DNA from: Mycobacteroides franklinii
GTDB lineage: Bacteria; Actinomycetota; Actinomycetes; Mycobacteriales; Mycobacteriaceae
Reading direction: 5' to 3'
Assembly (NCBI RefSeq): GCF_002013895.1
Contig: NZ_MAFQ01000001.1
Location: 310,001 to 374,000, forward strand
DNA: 64,000 nt
The notes under the pieces were generated by a model. The model was not told the origin of the DNA and made no database searches. It was given only the letters and a program-made list of their open reading frames with translations. Position numbers and translations under genes: made by a program. This document shows, piece by piece, positions 38,838-47,527 of this stretch. The first letter of the stretch is position 1; each line of letters starts with the position of its first letter.

Positions 38838-40205
38838 CTAGATCAGCGTGCCCGGGTTCAGGATGCCGTCGGGGTCGAGTGCCTGCTTGATCCGGCGGTT
38901 GACCTCAAGCACCTCGGGGCCGACCTGGTCGCCGAGCCACGGCTTCTTGAGTCGTCCGACGCCGTGCTCGCCCGTGATGGTGCCACCCAGCGAGATCGCA
39001 AGGTCCATGATTTCGCCGAAGGCAGCCTGAGCGCGCCGCGCTTCATCGGGGTCGTTGGGGTCGTGCACGATGAGCGGATGCGTGTTGCCGTCGCCGGCGT
39101 GTGCGATGACCGAGATCAGTAATCGGCGCTGGGCGGCAATGGCTTCCACGCCTTCCACCAGCTCGGCGAGCTTGGGCAGCGGGACGCCCACGTCTTCGAG
39201 CAGTAGCGGACCCTTTGCTTCCATCGCGGGGATCGCGAACCGCCGTGCCGCGACGAATGCCTCGCCTTCTTCCTCGTCATCGGTGGAAAAGACCTCGGCG
39301 GCATGGTGATCGGTGAAGACGCGGGCCATCAGCTCGGCATCGTCCGCCGAGGTCTTACCACGTTCATCCGAGCGGGCCACCAGCATGGCGCCGGCCCCGC
39401 GGTCCAGTCCCATCTTCAGCTTGTCTTCGACGGCATTGATCGCCGCCGAGTCCATGAACTCCAGCATCGAGGGCCGGATCTGCGCGGTGATCGCCAGCAC
39501 CGCGTCGGTCGCATCGTGCACCGACGAGAAGGTTGCCACCACCGTGCACGGGGTGGGCTGCGAGGGGAGTAGCCGCAGGGTGACTTCGGTGATTACGCCC
39601 AAAGTGCCCTCACTGCCGACGAACAGTTTCGTAAGGCTGAGTCCGGCAACGTCTTTCAGGCGTGGTCCGCCCAGCCTGAGGATGGTGCCGTCGGCCAGGA
39701 CTACGTGCATACCCAGGACGTAGTCGGTGGTCACGCCGTACTTGACGCAGCACAGTCCGCCGGCGTTGGTGGCGATATTGCCGCCGATGCTGCAGATCTC
39801 GTAGGACGACGGGTCGGGCGGATACCAGAGGCCGTGCGCTGCCGCGGCGGACTTCACCTCCGCGTTGAGGGCTCCGGGTTGGGTGATGGCCACCCGGGTT
39901 GCCGTGTCGATGGTGATGGTGCGCATCCGCTCGGTGGACAGCACGATGGCGCCGTCCTGGGCGGTGGAGCCTCCCGATAATCCGGTGCCCGCGCCGCGGG
40001 GCACGACGGGGATGCGATGCGCACTGGCCCATGTGAGAGTCGCGGAGACCTCTTCCGTGCTGCCCGGGCGTATCACCGCCAGCGGCGTCCCGGCGTCCGG
40101 ATCGAAGGCGCGGTCCTGCCGATATGAGGCGGTGATATCCGGATCGGTGATGACCGCGCCGTCGCCGAGGGTGTCGACGAGTTCGTCCAGAGCTGCCTGG
40201 CTCAT
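38838..40205 (-). CDS. FAD-linked oxidase, glycolate-oxidase type (Rv1257c counterpart)
   Basis: 455 residues from ATG 40205, the exact length of Rv1257c; the frame is open far upstream but that region is the SDR. VVPRGAGTGLSGGS, SSYEICSIGGNIATNAGG and FVGSEGTLGVIT bind FAD; AHAGDGNTHPLI and GEHGVGRLK belong to the C-terminal domain. It probably oxidises a 2-hydroxyacid. ATG overlaps the SDR stop (ATGA). Confidence 0.9.
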   Translation of the reverse strand: MSQAALDELVDTLGDGAVITDPDITASYRQDRAFDPDAGTPLAVIRPGSTEEVSATLTWASAHRIPVVPRGAGTGLSGGSTAQDGAIVLSTERMRTITIDTATRVAITQPGALNAEVKSAAAAHGLWYPPDPSSYEICSIGGNIATNAGGLCCVKYGVTTDYVLGMHVVLADGTILRLGGPRLKDVAGLSLTKLFVGSEGTLGVITEVTLRLLPSQPTPCTVVATFSSVHDATDAVLAITAQIRPSMLEFMDSAAINAVEDKLKMGLDRGAGAMLVARSDERGKTSADDAELMARVFTDHHAAEVFSTDDEEEGEAFVAARRFAIPAMEAKGPLLLEDVGVPLPKLAELVEGVEAIAAQRRLLISVIAHAGDGNTHPLIVHDPNDPDEARRAQAAFGEIMDLAISLGGTITGEHGVGRLKKPWLGDQVGPEVLEVNRRIKQALDPDGILNPGTLI

Positions 40206-41035
40206 ATCATTCGCGCTGTCGCGCCTGCGTCGATCGGTAGCACGGTGCCGGTGATATGTGAGCTCGCTTCGTCGACCAGGAACAGTACGGCGCGGGTGAC
40301 TTCCTCGGGCTTGAGGAACGGCGCGTATTGCAGGTGCAGCGATGCGAAGACGGACTCGACGTCCTTGAGTGTCGGTTTCTCCAGATCGGGTCGCATGGTG
40401 CCGAATACGAAATCGTTTTGGGTCATGGGGGTTTCGATATTGCCGGGTGCGACGGCGTTGACGGTGATCCCGTAGCCGACGAGGTCGTGGGCCGCGCATT
40501 TGGTCAGACCGATGACGCCCCATTTCGACGAGACGTAGGACGCCTGGGCGAAGTTCGCGCTGTGTCCGAGCATCGACGACACGGTCACGATGCGGCCGTA
40601 GTTCCGTTTGATCATGCCGGGCGCGACGGCCGCGATGGTGTTGAAGGTGCCGGTGAGATTGGTGCCGATGACCTCGTCCCACTGTGCCGACTCGACGTCG
40701 GGCAGCAGCGCGATGGTGCTGATTCCGGCGTTGGTGATGACGATGTCGATGCCGCCCAGCGTGTCCTCGGTCTCGGCCACGAACGATTCGAGCGCGGCGC
40801 GGTCCTTCACGTCGATTTTCGCGGAAATGCACCGGCGTCCGGCCTTTTCGACCAGGGCGACGGTCTCGGCGAGATCGTCCTCGGTTGCCAGCGTATATCC
40901 CACGACATCGCTGTTCTCGCAGCGATCGCAGATCGCGATATCGGCGCCCGCCTCGGCCAGCGCCAGGGCGTGTGAACGGCCCATACCGCGCGCGCCGCCG
41001 GTGATCAGTGCAGTTTTTCCCTCGAAGTCAGCCAC
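40202..41035 (-). CDS. Mycofactocin-coupled-type SDR
   Basis: 277 residues from GTG 41035. Besides TGGARGMG, TNAGI, VSSMLGH and YVSSK it has the long insertion after strand 2 (CDRCENSDVVGYTLATEDDLAETV) that is diagnostic of SDRs with a non-exchangeable nicotinamide, whose electrons go to the redox cofactor mycofactocin. It would oxidise an alcohol to a carbonyl. It is ten bases from the Tap-like gene and overlaps the FAD oxidase, so it belongs to their operon. Confidence 0.9.
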   Translation of the reverse strand: MADFEGKTALITGGARGMGRSHALALAEAGADIAICDRCENSDVVGYTLATEDDLAETVALVEKAGRRCISAKIDVKDRAALESFVAETEDTLGGIDIVITNAGISTIALLPDVESAQWDEVIGTNLTGTFNTIAAVAPGMIKRNYGRIVTVSSMLGHSANFAQASYVSSKWGVIGLTKCAAHDLVGYGITVNAVAPGNIETPMTQNDFVFGTMRPDLEKPTLKDVESVFASLHLQYAPFLKPEEVTRAVLFLVDEASSHITGTVLPIDAGATARMI

Positions 41036-41045
41036 GAAGCCGACC

Positions 41046-42317
41046 CTACCGAGTCGGCTCCTCGTGGGGCTGCAGTTCGCCTTGGTCCAATTCGCGCAGA
41101 ACGGGCATCCGGGTACTCGCGACGGCGATGAGAAGCATCGGTGCGCCAAGGATCATCAGGGTGGTGGCAACACCAAACTTATCGGCGATGGGGCCGGCGA
41201 GCATGAAGCCCAAGGGGCCCGCGCAGTATGCGGTGGACGTCATCACGCCGACCACGCGACCGCGCAGATGTTCTGGGGAGCGGGTCTGCATCACGAAGTT
41301 CGCGATCGGTGCTACCGGCCCGTAGATAAAGCCGAGGCAGGCGGCCAGCACCAGCAGCACACCGATCGGCGGGAGTAGTGACATGCCCAATGTGGTTGTG
41401 CCGGCCGTGAATGTCGCGCACAGCATGATGGTGCGGCGCTGGAAGTGGCGCACCATGGTGGCGTATCCGAGCGCCCCGAGCAGCCCACCCACGGAGATTG
41501 CCATGAGCATCCAGCCGAGTTGTTGCGGTGCGCCCGCATCGCTGAAGTGCTTGGGCAGCAACACACTTTCGATGGGTAGATAGAGCGCGGTGATCGCCAT
41601 GTCGATCAGCGCGATGGTGCGCAGGATCTTGACGTTCCAGAAGAATTTCATGCCCTCGAGTACACCGCTGACCACACCCGTCGGCCGGGTTTCGTGTGCG
41701 GGCTTCCCTGCGCCCTCGACCTTGAGGAAGACGATGGCGATGATCGACACCACGAAGCTTGCCGCGGTCGCCCACATGGTGTTGACGCCGCCGATGGACG
41801 CGATGAGCATGCCGCCCAGGCCAGGGCCCACGATGTACGCGACATTGAAAGTCGCCTCATACCTGCTGTTCATCTTGTCCAGGGACCACCCGGCAGCTTT
41901 GGCGGCGGCCGGCAGCATGGACTCGCGCGCGGTGATGCCCGCGGGATCGAACATGGCGCCCAGTGCGGCCAATGCGGCCAGCAACGGGACGTTGAGTCCG
42001 GTGGTCATCGCAAGGATGGGAATGGCGGAGACAGACACAAGTGACAGGACGTCGGAGAAGATCGACATGACGCGCCGTCCGAAGAAGTCGACTGCTGTTC
42101 CCGAAATAAGCGTCGAAAACACCAGCGGCAGAGTGCCGGCCGCTGCCACGATGGCAGCGTCGGCGGCAGACCCGTTGCGTTGCAACACGAGCCAGGGCAG
42201 CGCGACGATGGAGACACCGTTGCCGATGGCCGCGACGACGGATGCGAAGAGCAGCAGAAGAACCGGCCCGCGATTCACCTGATTGATTGTCGGCGAATCC
42301 GCCGTCGGAATGGACAT
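41046..42317 (-). CDS. tap: MFS multidrug efflux pump, Tap-like (Rv1258c counterpart)
   Basis: 423 residues from ATG 42317, close to Rv1258c (419). Twelve hydrophobic helices with DFFGRRVMS at the A-loop and the Tap/MefA-type pattern in between. Homologues expel tetracyclines and aminoglycosides and contribute to intrinsic resistance. It heads the minus-strand group tap, SDR, FAD oxidase. Confidence 0.88.
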   Translation of the reverse strand: MSIPTADSPTINQVNRGPVLLLLFASVVAAIGNGVSIVALPWLVLQRNGSAADAAIVAAAGTLPLVFSTLISGTAVDFFGRRVMSIFSDVLSLVSVSAIPILAMTTGLNVPLLAALAALGAMFDPAGITARESMLPAAAKAAGWSLDKMNSRYEATFNVAYIVGPGLGGMLIASIGGVNTMWATAASFVVSIIAIVFLKVEGAGKPAHETRPTGVVSGVLEGMKFFWNVKILRTIALIDMAITALYLPIESVLLPKHFSDAGAPQQLGWMLMAISVGGLLGALGYATMVRHFQRRTIMLCATFTAGTTTLGMSLLPPIGVLLVLAACLGFIYGPVAPIANFVMQTRSPEHLRGRVVGVMTSTAYCAGPLGFMLAGPIADKFGVATTLMILGAPMLLIAVASTRMPVLRELDQGELQPHEEPTR

Positions 42318-42369
42318 GTCGTCAAAAACGTAGCAGCGGGTCGTAGGGCTGGTCGAGCGAATTTCTTGG

Positions 42370-42789
42370 TTAGTTCGCCTGCACCGCTGTGCGGATGATC
42401 TGGGCGGTCGCTTCCAGATTGGGATCACGGCGAACCATGAATCCCTTTGCGAAGGCGAGCTTGTCGCCGCCCCGGCGGGGTACCACGTGGAGGTGCGCAT
42501 GCATGACCGTCTGAAATGCGACGCGACCGTCGTTGAGCGCCAGGTTGGTTCCATCGCTTTGCAGTTCCGAGCCCCGGATGGCGTTGGCGATGCGCTGGCC
42601 CACCGTCATGATGGCGGCGGCGTCATCGGGCTTCAGGTCCGTCAGGTCCTGTGCGTGGGCCTTGGGGATGACCAGAGTGTGTCCGCGGGTGATGGGGCGG
42701 ATGTCGAGAAAGGCGAGCGTCGTCTCGTCCTCGTACACGCGGAACGACGGTGACTCGCCGGCGACGATAGCGCAGAAGACACAGGACAT
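42370..42789 (-). CDS. HIT-family nucleotide hydrolase (Rv1262c counterpart)
   Basis: 139 residues from ATG 42789. N-terminal CVFC (zinc-type), LDIRPITRGHTLVIPK and the histidine triad HAHLH (His97, 99, 101) are complete. It cleaves nucleotide phosphoramidates or dinucleotides. It is the last gene of the block syntenic with M. tuberculosis before the biosynthetic region. Confidence 0.92.
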   Translation of the reverse strand: MSCVFCAIVAGESPSFRVYEDETTLAFLDIRPITRGHTLVIPKAHAQDLTDLKPDDAAAIMTVGQRIANAIRGSELQSDGTNLALNDGRVAFQTVMHAHLHVVPRRGGDKLAFAKGFMVRRDPNLEATAQIIRTAVQAN

Positions 42790-42822
42790 GAGCACACCGT
42801 AGCGGTTGTGCGCTGGGTGGCC

Positions 42823-42858
42823 GCCCAATCCAATGTCTGTATTTGACAATAATTGGGC
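42823..42858. promoter_or_regulatory. Extended inverted repeat between HIT and GlxA-type genes
   Basis: GCCCAAT (42823-42829) and ATTGGGC (42852-42858) form the outer arms, and TGTC (42834) with GACA (42845) the inner ones, in a 105-bp divergent spacer. The site ends 36 bases before the regulator's ATG and is a candidate autoregulatory operator. Confidence 0.45.
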
Positions 42859-42894
42859 ATTGCGGACAAGCTGTGCGGCATCCAAGCTGGGTTC

Positions 42895-43890
42895 ATGGGT
42901 ACGCGTCTTCCTCACCTGGTCGTCATCGTGGTCTTTCCTGGCATTGATGCCGTCGATGTGGCGGGGCCGGCAGAGGTGTTCGCGATGGCAAACCTGGTGC
43001 TGCCGGAGGGCGCCGCGCGCTATCAGGTGCGGGTTGCCGCCGCCCAGCGTGACTCGGTCTCGACCTCGGCCGGAATTCGTCTCGGCGTCGATCAGTCGCT
43101 TGACCAGGTGGGGCGGCCGGACACGATCGTGATCACCGGACGGGTAGACGTTGGTACGGACGGGTTGCCTGTCGCGATGGTCGACGACGAGGTGCGAGAT
43201 TGGCTGCGCGTCAACGGCCAGGAGGCGGGACGTATTGCCGCGGTCTGCGCCGGCGCCCACATTGCCGCAGCGGCAGGGCTGCTTGACGGGCATCGGGCGA
43301 CGACGCACTGGGGAACGGCCGCACAACTGGCGGCCGAGCACCCGATGGTGGAGGTTGACGCCGATCCCATCTTCGTACAGTCCGGCCGGATATGGACTAG
43401 CGCGGGCATCACCGCATCGATGGACCTGGCACTGGCTCTCGTCGGGCATGATCATGGCGACGAAATCGCCCTCAGGGTTGCGCAATTGATGGTGATGTAT
43501 GTGCAAAGGCCAGGCGGGCAGAGCCAGTTCAGCGTGGCACTGTCCGTTCCGGCCGGTACCCGGCCGGATATCGCCGAGCTGCGGCGCTGGATCGGTGGCC
43601 ACCTCACCGAGGATCTGTCCGTTGCGGCGCTGGCCCGTCGGCTGTCTGTGACGCCGCGCCATTTGGCGCGGGTCTTCCACGCTGATCTTGGCGTGACCCC
43701 GGGATTGTTTGTCGAGAACATGCGTGTCGAGCATGCTCGGCGGCTGCTGGAGCGTACCGATATGAACACAGAACGCATCGCGGTCGAGAGCGGATTGGGA
43801 TCGGTAGAGACGTTGCACCGGGTGTTTCGTGCCCGCGTCGGCGCTACGCCCCGGGAGTATCGGCGACGCTTCGCGGCATCGCCTCACTAG
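42895..43890 (+). CDS. GlxA/FtrA-type AraC regulator with DJ-1/PfpI-like domain
   Basis: 331 residues from ATG 42895. The N-terminal two-thirds has the class I amidotransferase-like fold with the elbow AAVCAGAHIAAAAGLL (a Cys is present, though these domains usually only sense a ligand). The last 100 residues are an AraC double helix-turn-helix ending ATPREYRRRF. It lies 69 bases upstream of the hydrolase at 43960 on the same strand and is a candidate regulator for it, perhaps for the whole cluster. Confidence 0.9.
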   Translation: MGTRLPHLVVIVVFPGIDAVDVAGPAEVFAMANLVLPEGAARYQVRVAAAQRDSVSTSAGIRLGVDQSLDQVGRPDTIVITGRVDVGTDGLPVAMVDDEVRDWLRVNGQEAGRIAAVCAGAHIAAAAGLLDGHRATTHWGTAAQLAAEHPMVEVDADPIFVQSGRIWTSAGITASMDLALALVGHDHGDEIALRVAQLMVMYVQRPGGQSQFSVALSVPAGTRPDIAELRRWIGGHLTEDLSVAALARRLSVTPRHLARVFHADLGVTPGLFVENMRVEHARRLLERTDMNTERIAVESGLGSVETLHRVFRARVGATPREYRRRFAASPH

Positions 43891-43959
43891 CAGTGTTCAG
43901 GCCCGGGTGCCTGGGCGGCGAAATCTTCACTATTGCCAAATCATATGAAAGGCATTGTC

Positions 43960-45201
43960 ATGCAACAAATATTCGTCGAGCTGTACAACTACCGGCCAGA
44001 ATGGTCAGGGTTGAGCATTGCCGAACGGGAGGCGTTCGTGGGGGCTCTCGCCGGTGCACTCGGCAGATTTCGCGACCAGGGAGTCGAGATTGTGGCATAC
44101 GGGGTCAATGACCTCGATACCGATCGCCGTGCGCCATATGACTTTTTCTGTGTCTACCGGGTCCCCGATGTGCGATTGCAGCGTGTGTTCGAAGCACAGA
44201 TCACCGATTCGGGGTGGTATCGGTACTTCGAGCAGGTCAACATCAGCGGCGCGGCCCTCTCTCCCGCAGGCTCGCTGATGAAGAACGTCATGTTGCAACC
44301 AGCTGTACGGCAAGGGGAGCCTATTGCCGCGGCGCAGGCGTATCAGAAGCAACAGGCGATCGTGTTGGGCCACACGATGAGCTACATCGACGTTGGCCAT
44401 GGGCGGCCAGTTGTGTTTCTTCATGGCGATATCATGTCGTCCTTCTTGTGGCACAACGTTATTCCGTATGCGAGTGCAGGGTTTCGGGCCATCGCTGTCG
44501 ATCTCATCGGCGCCGGGGATTCCGGCAAGATTCCCGGCAGCGGAGAAGGCACCTATTCCTTCGGCCTGCACGCCAAGTACCTCGGCGCATTGCTCGACAC
44601 GCTCGATCTGGGCGATGAGGTGATCTTGGTAGGACACGATTGGGGAGCGAACCTCGCGTTCGACTGGGCAATCAAGAATGAGGGTCGCGTGCGGGGGATC
44701 GCATTCACGGAAGCCTTGTTGCCGCCATTCGACTGGTCGGATTGGCCGTTGCTGGTGCGCGAACCGTTCAAATATATGCGCAGCCCGGAAGGCGGGCGAG
44801 ATGTGTTGGATAACAACTACTTTCTTCATGCCGCGCGCGATAACCTCATGCGCGTCCTCGAACCCGCGGAGTGGGCGGAGATTGAGCGCCCCTATGCCCA
44901 ACCCGGCGAAGATCGCCGTCCGACCTTGGATTGGCCGCGCTCTGTGCCCTTTGGTGACGACGACACCCCCGTCCGCGCGGTGCTGGAACACCAAGCTGCC
45001 TGGCTGGCGAATTCCACTGTGCCGAAGTTGCATCTCGCCGGTGTGCCCGGTGGCATCGAAGCCGTGGGAGGCCGGCGCCGTGACACCATTGCCACCTTCC
45101 CGAATCTCACGGTCGGCGAGGTCGCGGGACTGCATTGGACCCCGCTCGACGACCCGCATGCCGTGGGCGAGGCATTGGCCGCCTGGCTAGCCGTCGTCTG
45201 A
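43960..45201 (+). CDS. Haloalkane-dehalogenase-like alpha/beta hydrolase with fused N-terminal domain
   Basis: 413 residues from ATG 43960 (AAAGG seven bases upstream; ATG 43945 also possible). Residues 1-105 form a small alpha/beta domain (FVELYNYRPEWSGLS, then GWYRYFEQVN) like a stand-alone family of about 110 residues (DUF6616-like, by memory). The rest is a dehalogenase-type hydrolase: FLHGD (His155-Asp157), nucleophile Asp227 in GHDWG and His392 in GLHW. Asp157 replaces the Asn that helps bind halide in most family II dehalogenases, so the reaction is uncertain (dehalogenase, epoxide or ester hydrolase). Confidence 0.8.
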   Translation: MQQIFVELYNYRPEWSGLSIAEREAFVGALAGALGRFRDQGVEIVAYGVNDLDTDRRAPYDFFCVYRVPDVRLQRVFEAQITDSGWYRYFEQVNISGAALSPAGSLMKNVMLQPAVRQGEPIAAAQAYQKQQAIVLGHTMSYIDVGHGRPVVFLHGDIMSSFLWHNVIPYASAGFRAIAVDLIGAGDSGKIPGSGEGTYSFGLHAKYLGALLDTLDLGDEVILVGHDWGANLAFDWAIKNEGRVRGIAFTEALLPPFDWSDWPLLVREPFKYMRSPEGGRDVLDNNYFLHAARDNLMRVLEPAEWAEIERPYAQPGEDRRPTLDWPRSVPFGDDDTPVRAVLEHQAAWLANSTVPKLHLAGVPGGIEAVGGRRRDTIATFPNLTVGEVAGLHWTPLDDPHAVGEALAAWLAVV

Positions 45202-45698
45202 CGCTAGCAAGGGCCATAGGCTCTCAAATCCCTTGAACTGCTGTGGTTCCCTCTGTCACGTCAGGTGGTGGGACTTGTCGGCGGCATTGGGGTGTTGGAG
45301 GCGACGGTTGACGCCTTCTGTGACCCGTCACGCATCTGCAATTGGGCTGTGTGACACCTCACTCTCGAGCGCAATTCCCCGGTGCTCGGCCTGCTCTCGG
45401 GCGACTTCGGCGCGACAATCCCATTGCGGTAGTGGCGTATTCGGATCGTGGGCGCGGTGCACCGCACCGCCCTTCCGGTCGTGAGCTGCCACGCAACCTG
45501 TAGTTGACAGACTTCGTCTACCGGTTGCGAAGGCTATCGGCCGGTCTTATGGTTTGTGGTATCAGGTTCATGGCGAGAAATCGCCAAGTGCCAACGTTGT
45601 CACCTGATCGAAGCTCGAATCTATCGCCCACTGGCAGAGCCATTTTCGGCTCGCTTGGAGCGAACCAGACGGCAAAGATGAAAGGCACTCTGATACCC
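45202..45698. other. 497-bp leader ahead of the biosynthetic genes
   Basis: No convincing gene. It holds a weak inverted repeat CAAGGG/CCCTTG (45208-45235) after the hydrolase, a TTGACA (45504-45509) that could be a -35 box, and a hairpin GAGCC-attttc-GGCTC (45637-45652) about 46 bases before the ACP start. The acyl carrier protein frame is open back to 45504 but the codons there lack family resemblance. It is the natural place for the cluster's main promoter. Confidence 0.5.
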
Positions 45699-46181
45699 AT
45701 GAGCAATCTGCTTAGCTACGACCAGGTTCACACCATTGTGCGTGAGGAATTGGCCGAGGTGCTCGGCATCGAGACCGAAGAAGTCACGACGGCGCCGATG
45801 GCTGACCAGGGCGTAGAGTCGCTCGACATCGTCGAGCTCCGGCGCAATCTGGAATCGAAGTTCCGCGTTACCTTCCCGCGCAGCAATGTTCTCAGCGCTC
45901 TCGCCGATGAGCTTGGCGGTAAGGACCGCGTGTATGACGCGGAAGGCCGGATCACCAAACTGGCTGAAGGTGCGTTGTATCAATCGGCGTTCGGCTACAC
46001 GGCCGACGACTTCCAGGCCGGTGCTTGGCCGCACGAGGTTTCGGGGTCGACAACGACCGCCCATTGGGCGTCCATCGCGCATCGCCTCCTCAACCCTTCG
46101 GCTGGTCCGGTCACCGGCGATGAACTTCTGGTCGCCGATGTGCGGGAAACGCTTACTCAGGCCAACTCGGCTGTCGCATAG
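45699..46181 (+). CDS. Acyl carrier protein with long C-terminal extension
   Basis: 160 residues from ATG 45699 (ATG 45678 would add seven). Residues 1-85 are an ACP: MADQGVESLDIVELRR places the phosphopantetheine on Ser41, followed by helix 3 and the usual hydrophobic surface. Ordinary ACPs end near residue 80-90; here another 75 residues follow, including SAFGYTADDFQAGAWPHEV and a Ser/Thr-rich stretch, which I do not recognise. It is the only carrier protein in the window, so both ketosynthase pairs probably use it. Confidence 0.82.
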   Translation: MSNLLSYDQVHTIVREELAEVLGIETEEVTTAPMADQGVESLDIVELRRNLESKFRVTFPRSNVLSALADELGGKDRVYDAEGRITKLAEGALYQSAFGYTADDFQAGAWPHEVSGSTTTAHWASIAHRLLNPSAGPVTGDELLVADVRETLTQANSAVA

Positions 46182-46207
46182 CGTCTTCAGCTAAAGCATC
46201 TGCACAG

Positions 46208-47521
46208 ATGGAGCTACAGAAACGGTCACCTGATGACGACGATGTAGTCATCACAGGGATTGGACTTGTCGCGGGTACGGTTACCGATCCCGAGGAGCTA
46301 TTTTGGCAGTTGAATGACGGTGTCTCCTTCATCCGGCAACACCAAGAGCATCGCGATGCCGAGTTGCCGGCGTCGGCTTCTGGGCATGTCGATGAGGAAA
46401 CCGTGCGCAAGCTGGCCAGCGCTTTGCCGGAGCAGGCAGCCCGGGTTGGTGCGGCTGGCGTGCTCGGATGGCATGCGGCGGTGGAGGCTTGGAAGCGCAG
46501 TGGTCTGCCTAACCTTGCGGGCAGCGACCGGGTCGGTGTGTTTGCCGCGTGCAACAAGCTGGCCTTCGCGCCGGACACACTCGCGGATCTGTCCCGGCTC
46601 TATGACCGGCAGGCCGGCACGTTCGATCTCGACGCCTACCTGGACCATCTCGAGGCCGTATCGGATCTTCCGGATGAAATTCTGCAGTTTCTTCCGGATA
46701 CGATGACCGCCTCTCTGGCCGAGTATTTCGGCCTCGGTGGGCCGCTGGTGACTCATGCGGAGGCGTGTGCCGCGGGCGGTGTGGCGATCGGCAGCGGTTA
46801 CCGGCACATTTGCTCAGGCGAATTGGATGTGGCGCTGGTCGGCGGCGCCGAGCGACTGACTACCTACAGCATCGTCACGGCTTTCGCCGCGCTCGGCGCG
46901 CTCGCTCCTACCGGTGACAAACCAAGCGACGAGATAAGCAGGCCATTCGACAAGGGGCGCAACGGTTTCGTCATCGCGGACGGCGCCGCGTTCCTTGTGC
47001 TGGAACGACGCTCGCATGCCGAAGCGCGTGGTGCACAGGCGCTGGCAAGGGTCGCCGGCTACACGGGTACCGCTGAAGCGGTACGGATAACCTCAAGCGA
47101 GCGGGACGGTGCGACATACGCGGAATGTATGCGTGCCGCGATCGCTGATGCCGGTCTGAGTCCGTCAGACATACATCATGTGAACGCGCACGGGACGGGC
47201 ACGCAAGCCAACGACGAGTGCGAAGCCGCAGCCCTGCACTTGGTGTTCGGTGCCGACGCGGCCTCAATTCCGTTGACCAGCACCAAGTCCTCGCTCGGTC
47301 ATGGTTTTGCGGCAAGTGGCGCCATCGAAGCCGTGCTGTCGGCGATGAGTCTGCGTGAACAGGTTATTCCGCCCACGCTGAATTTCAGTGAACCGGATGA
47401 TGTCACGAAAGGGCTCGATGTAGTCACCAAGGCACGGCACCACGAATTCGACACCGTGCTCTCCAACTCCTTCGGCTTTGGCGGCATGAACTGCACACTG
47501 ATCCTGGCAAAGGAAGCGTGA
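46208..47521 (+). CDS. Beta-ketoacyl synthase, first pair, catalytic subunit
   Basis: 437 residues. FabF/KAS-II-like thiolase fold with Cys187 in HAEACAAGG, His in NAHGTGTQAND, and Lys and His in STKSSLGHGFAASG, all needed for decarboxylative condensation. The residue before the Ala-Cys is Glu, unusual where most have Thr or Ser. The end SFGFGGMNCTLIL is canonical. It lies 26 bases after the ACP and six before its non-catalytic partner. Confidence 0.88.
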   Translation: MELQKRSPDDDDVVITGIGLVAGTVTDPEELFWQLNDGVSFIRQHQEHRDAELPASASGHVDEETVRKLASALPEQAARVGAAGVLGWHAAVEAWKRSGLPNLAGSDRVGVFAACNKLAFAPDTLADLSRLYDRQAGTFDLDAYLDHLEAVSDLPDEILQFLPDTMTASLAEYFGLGGPLVTHAEACAAGGVAIGSGYRHICSGELDVALVGGAERLTTYSIVTAFAALGALAPTGDKPSDEISRPFDKGRNGFVIADGAAFLVLERRSHAEARGAQALARVAGYTGTAEAVRITSSERDGATYAECMRAAIADAGLSPSDIHHVNAHGTGTQANDECEAAALHLVFGADAASIPLTSTKSSLGHGFAASGAIEAVLSAMSLREQVIPPTLNFSEPDDVTKGLDVVTKARHHEFDTVLSNSFGFGGMNCTLILAKEA

Positions 47522-47527
47522 CACTCG

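Noticed and set aside
45233..45484. Short open frame in the leader before the ACP
   Set aside because: No ribosome site, Cys/Arg/Ser-rich composition typical of non-coding frames, no family resemblance.
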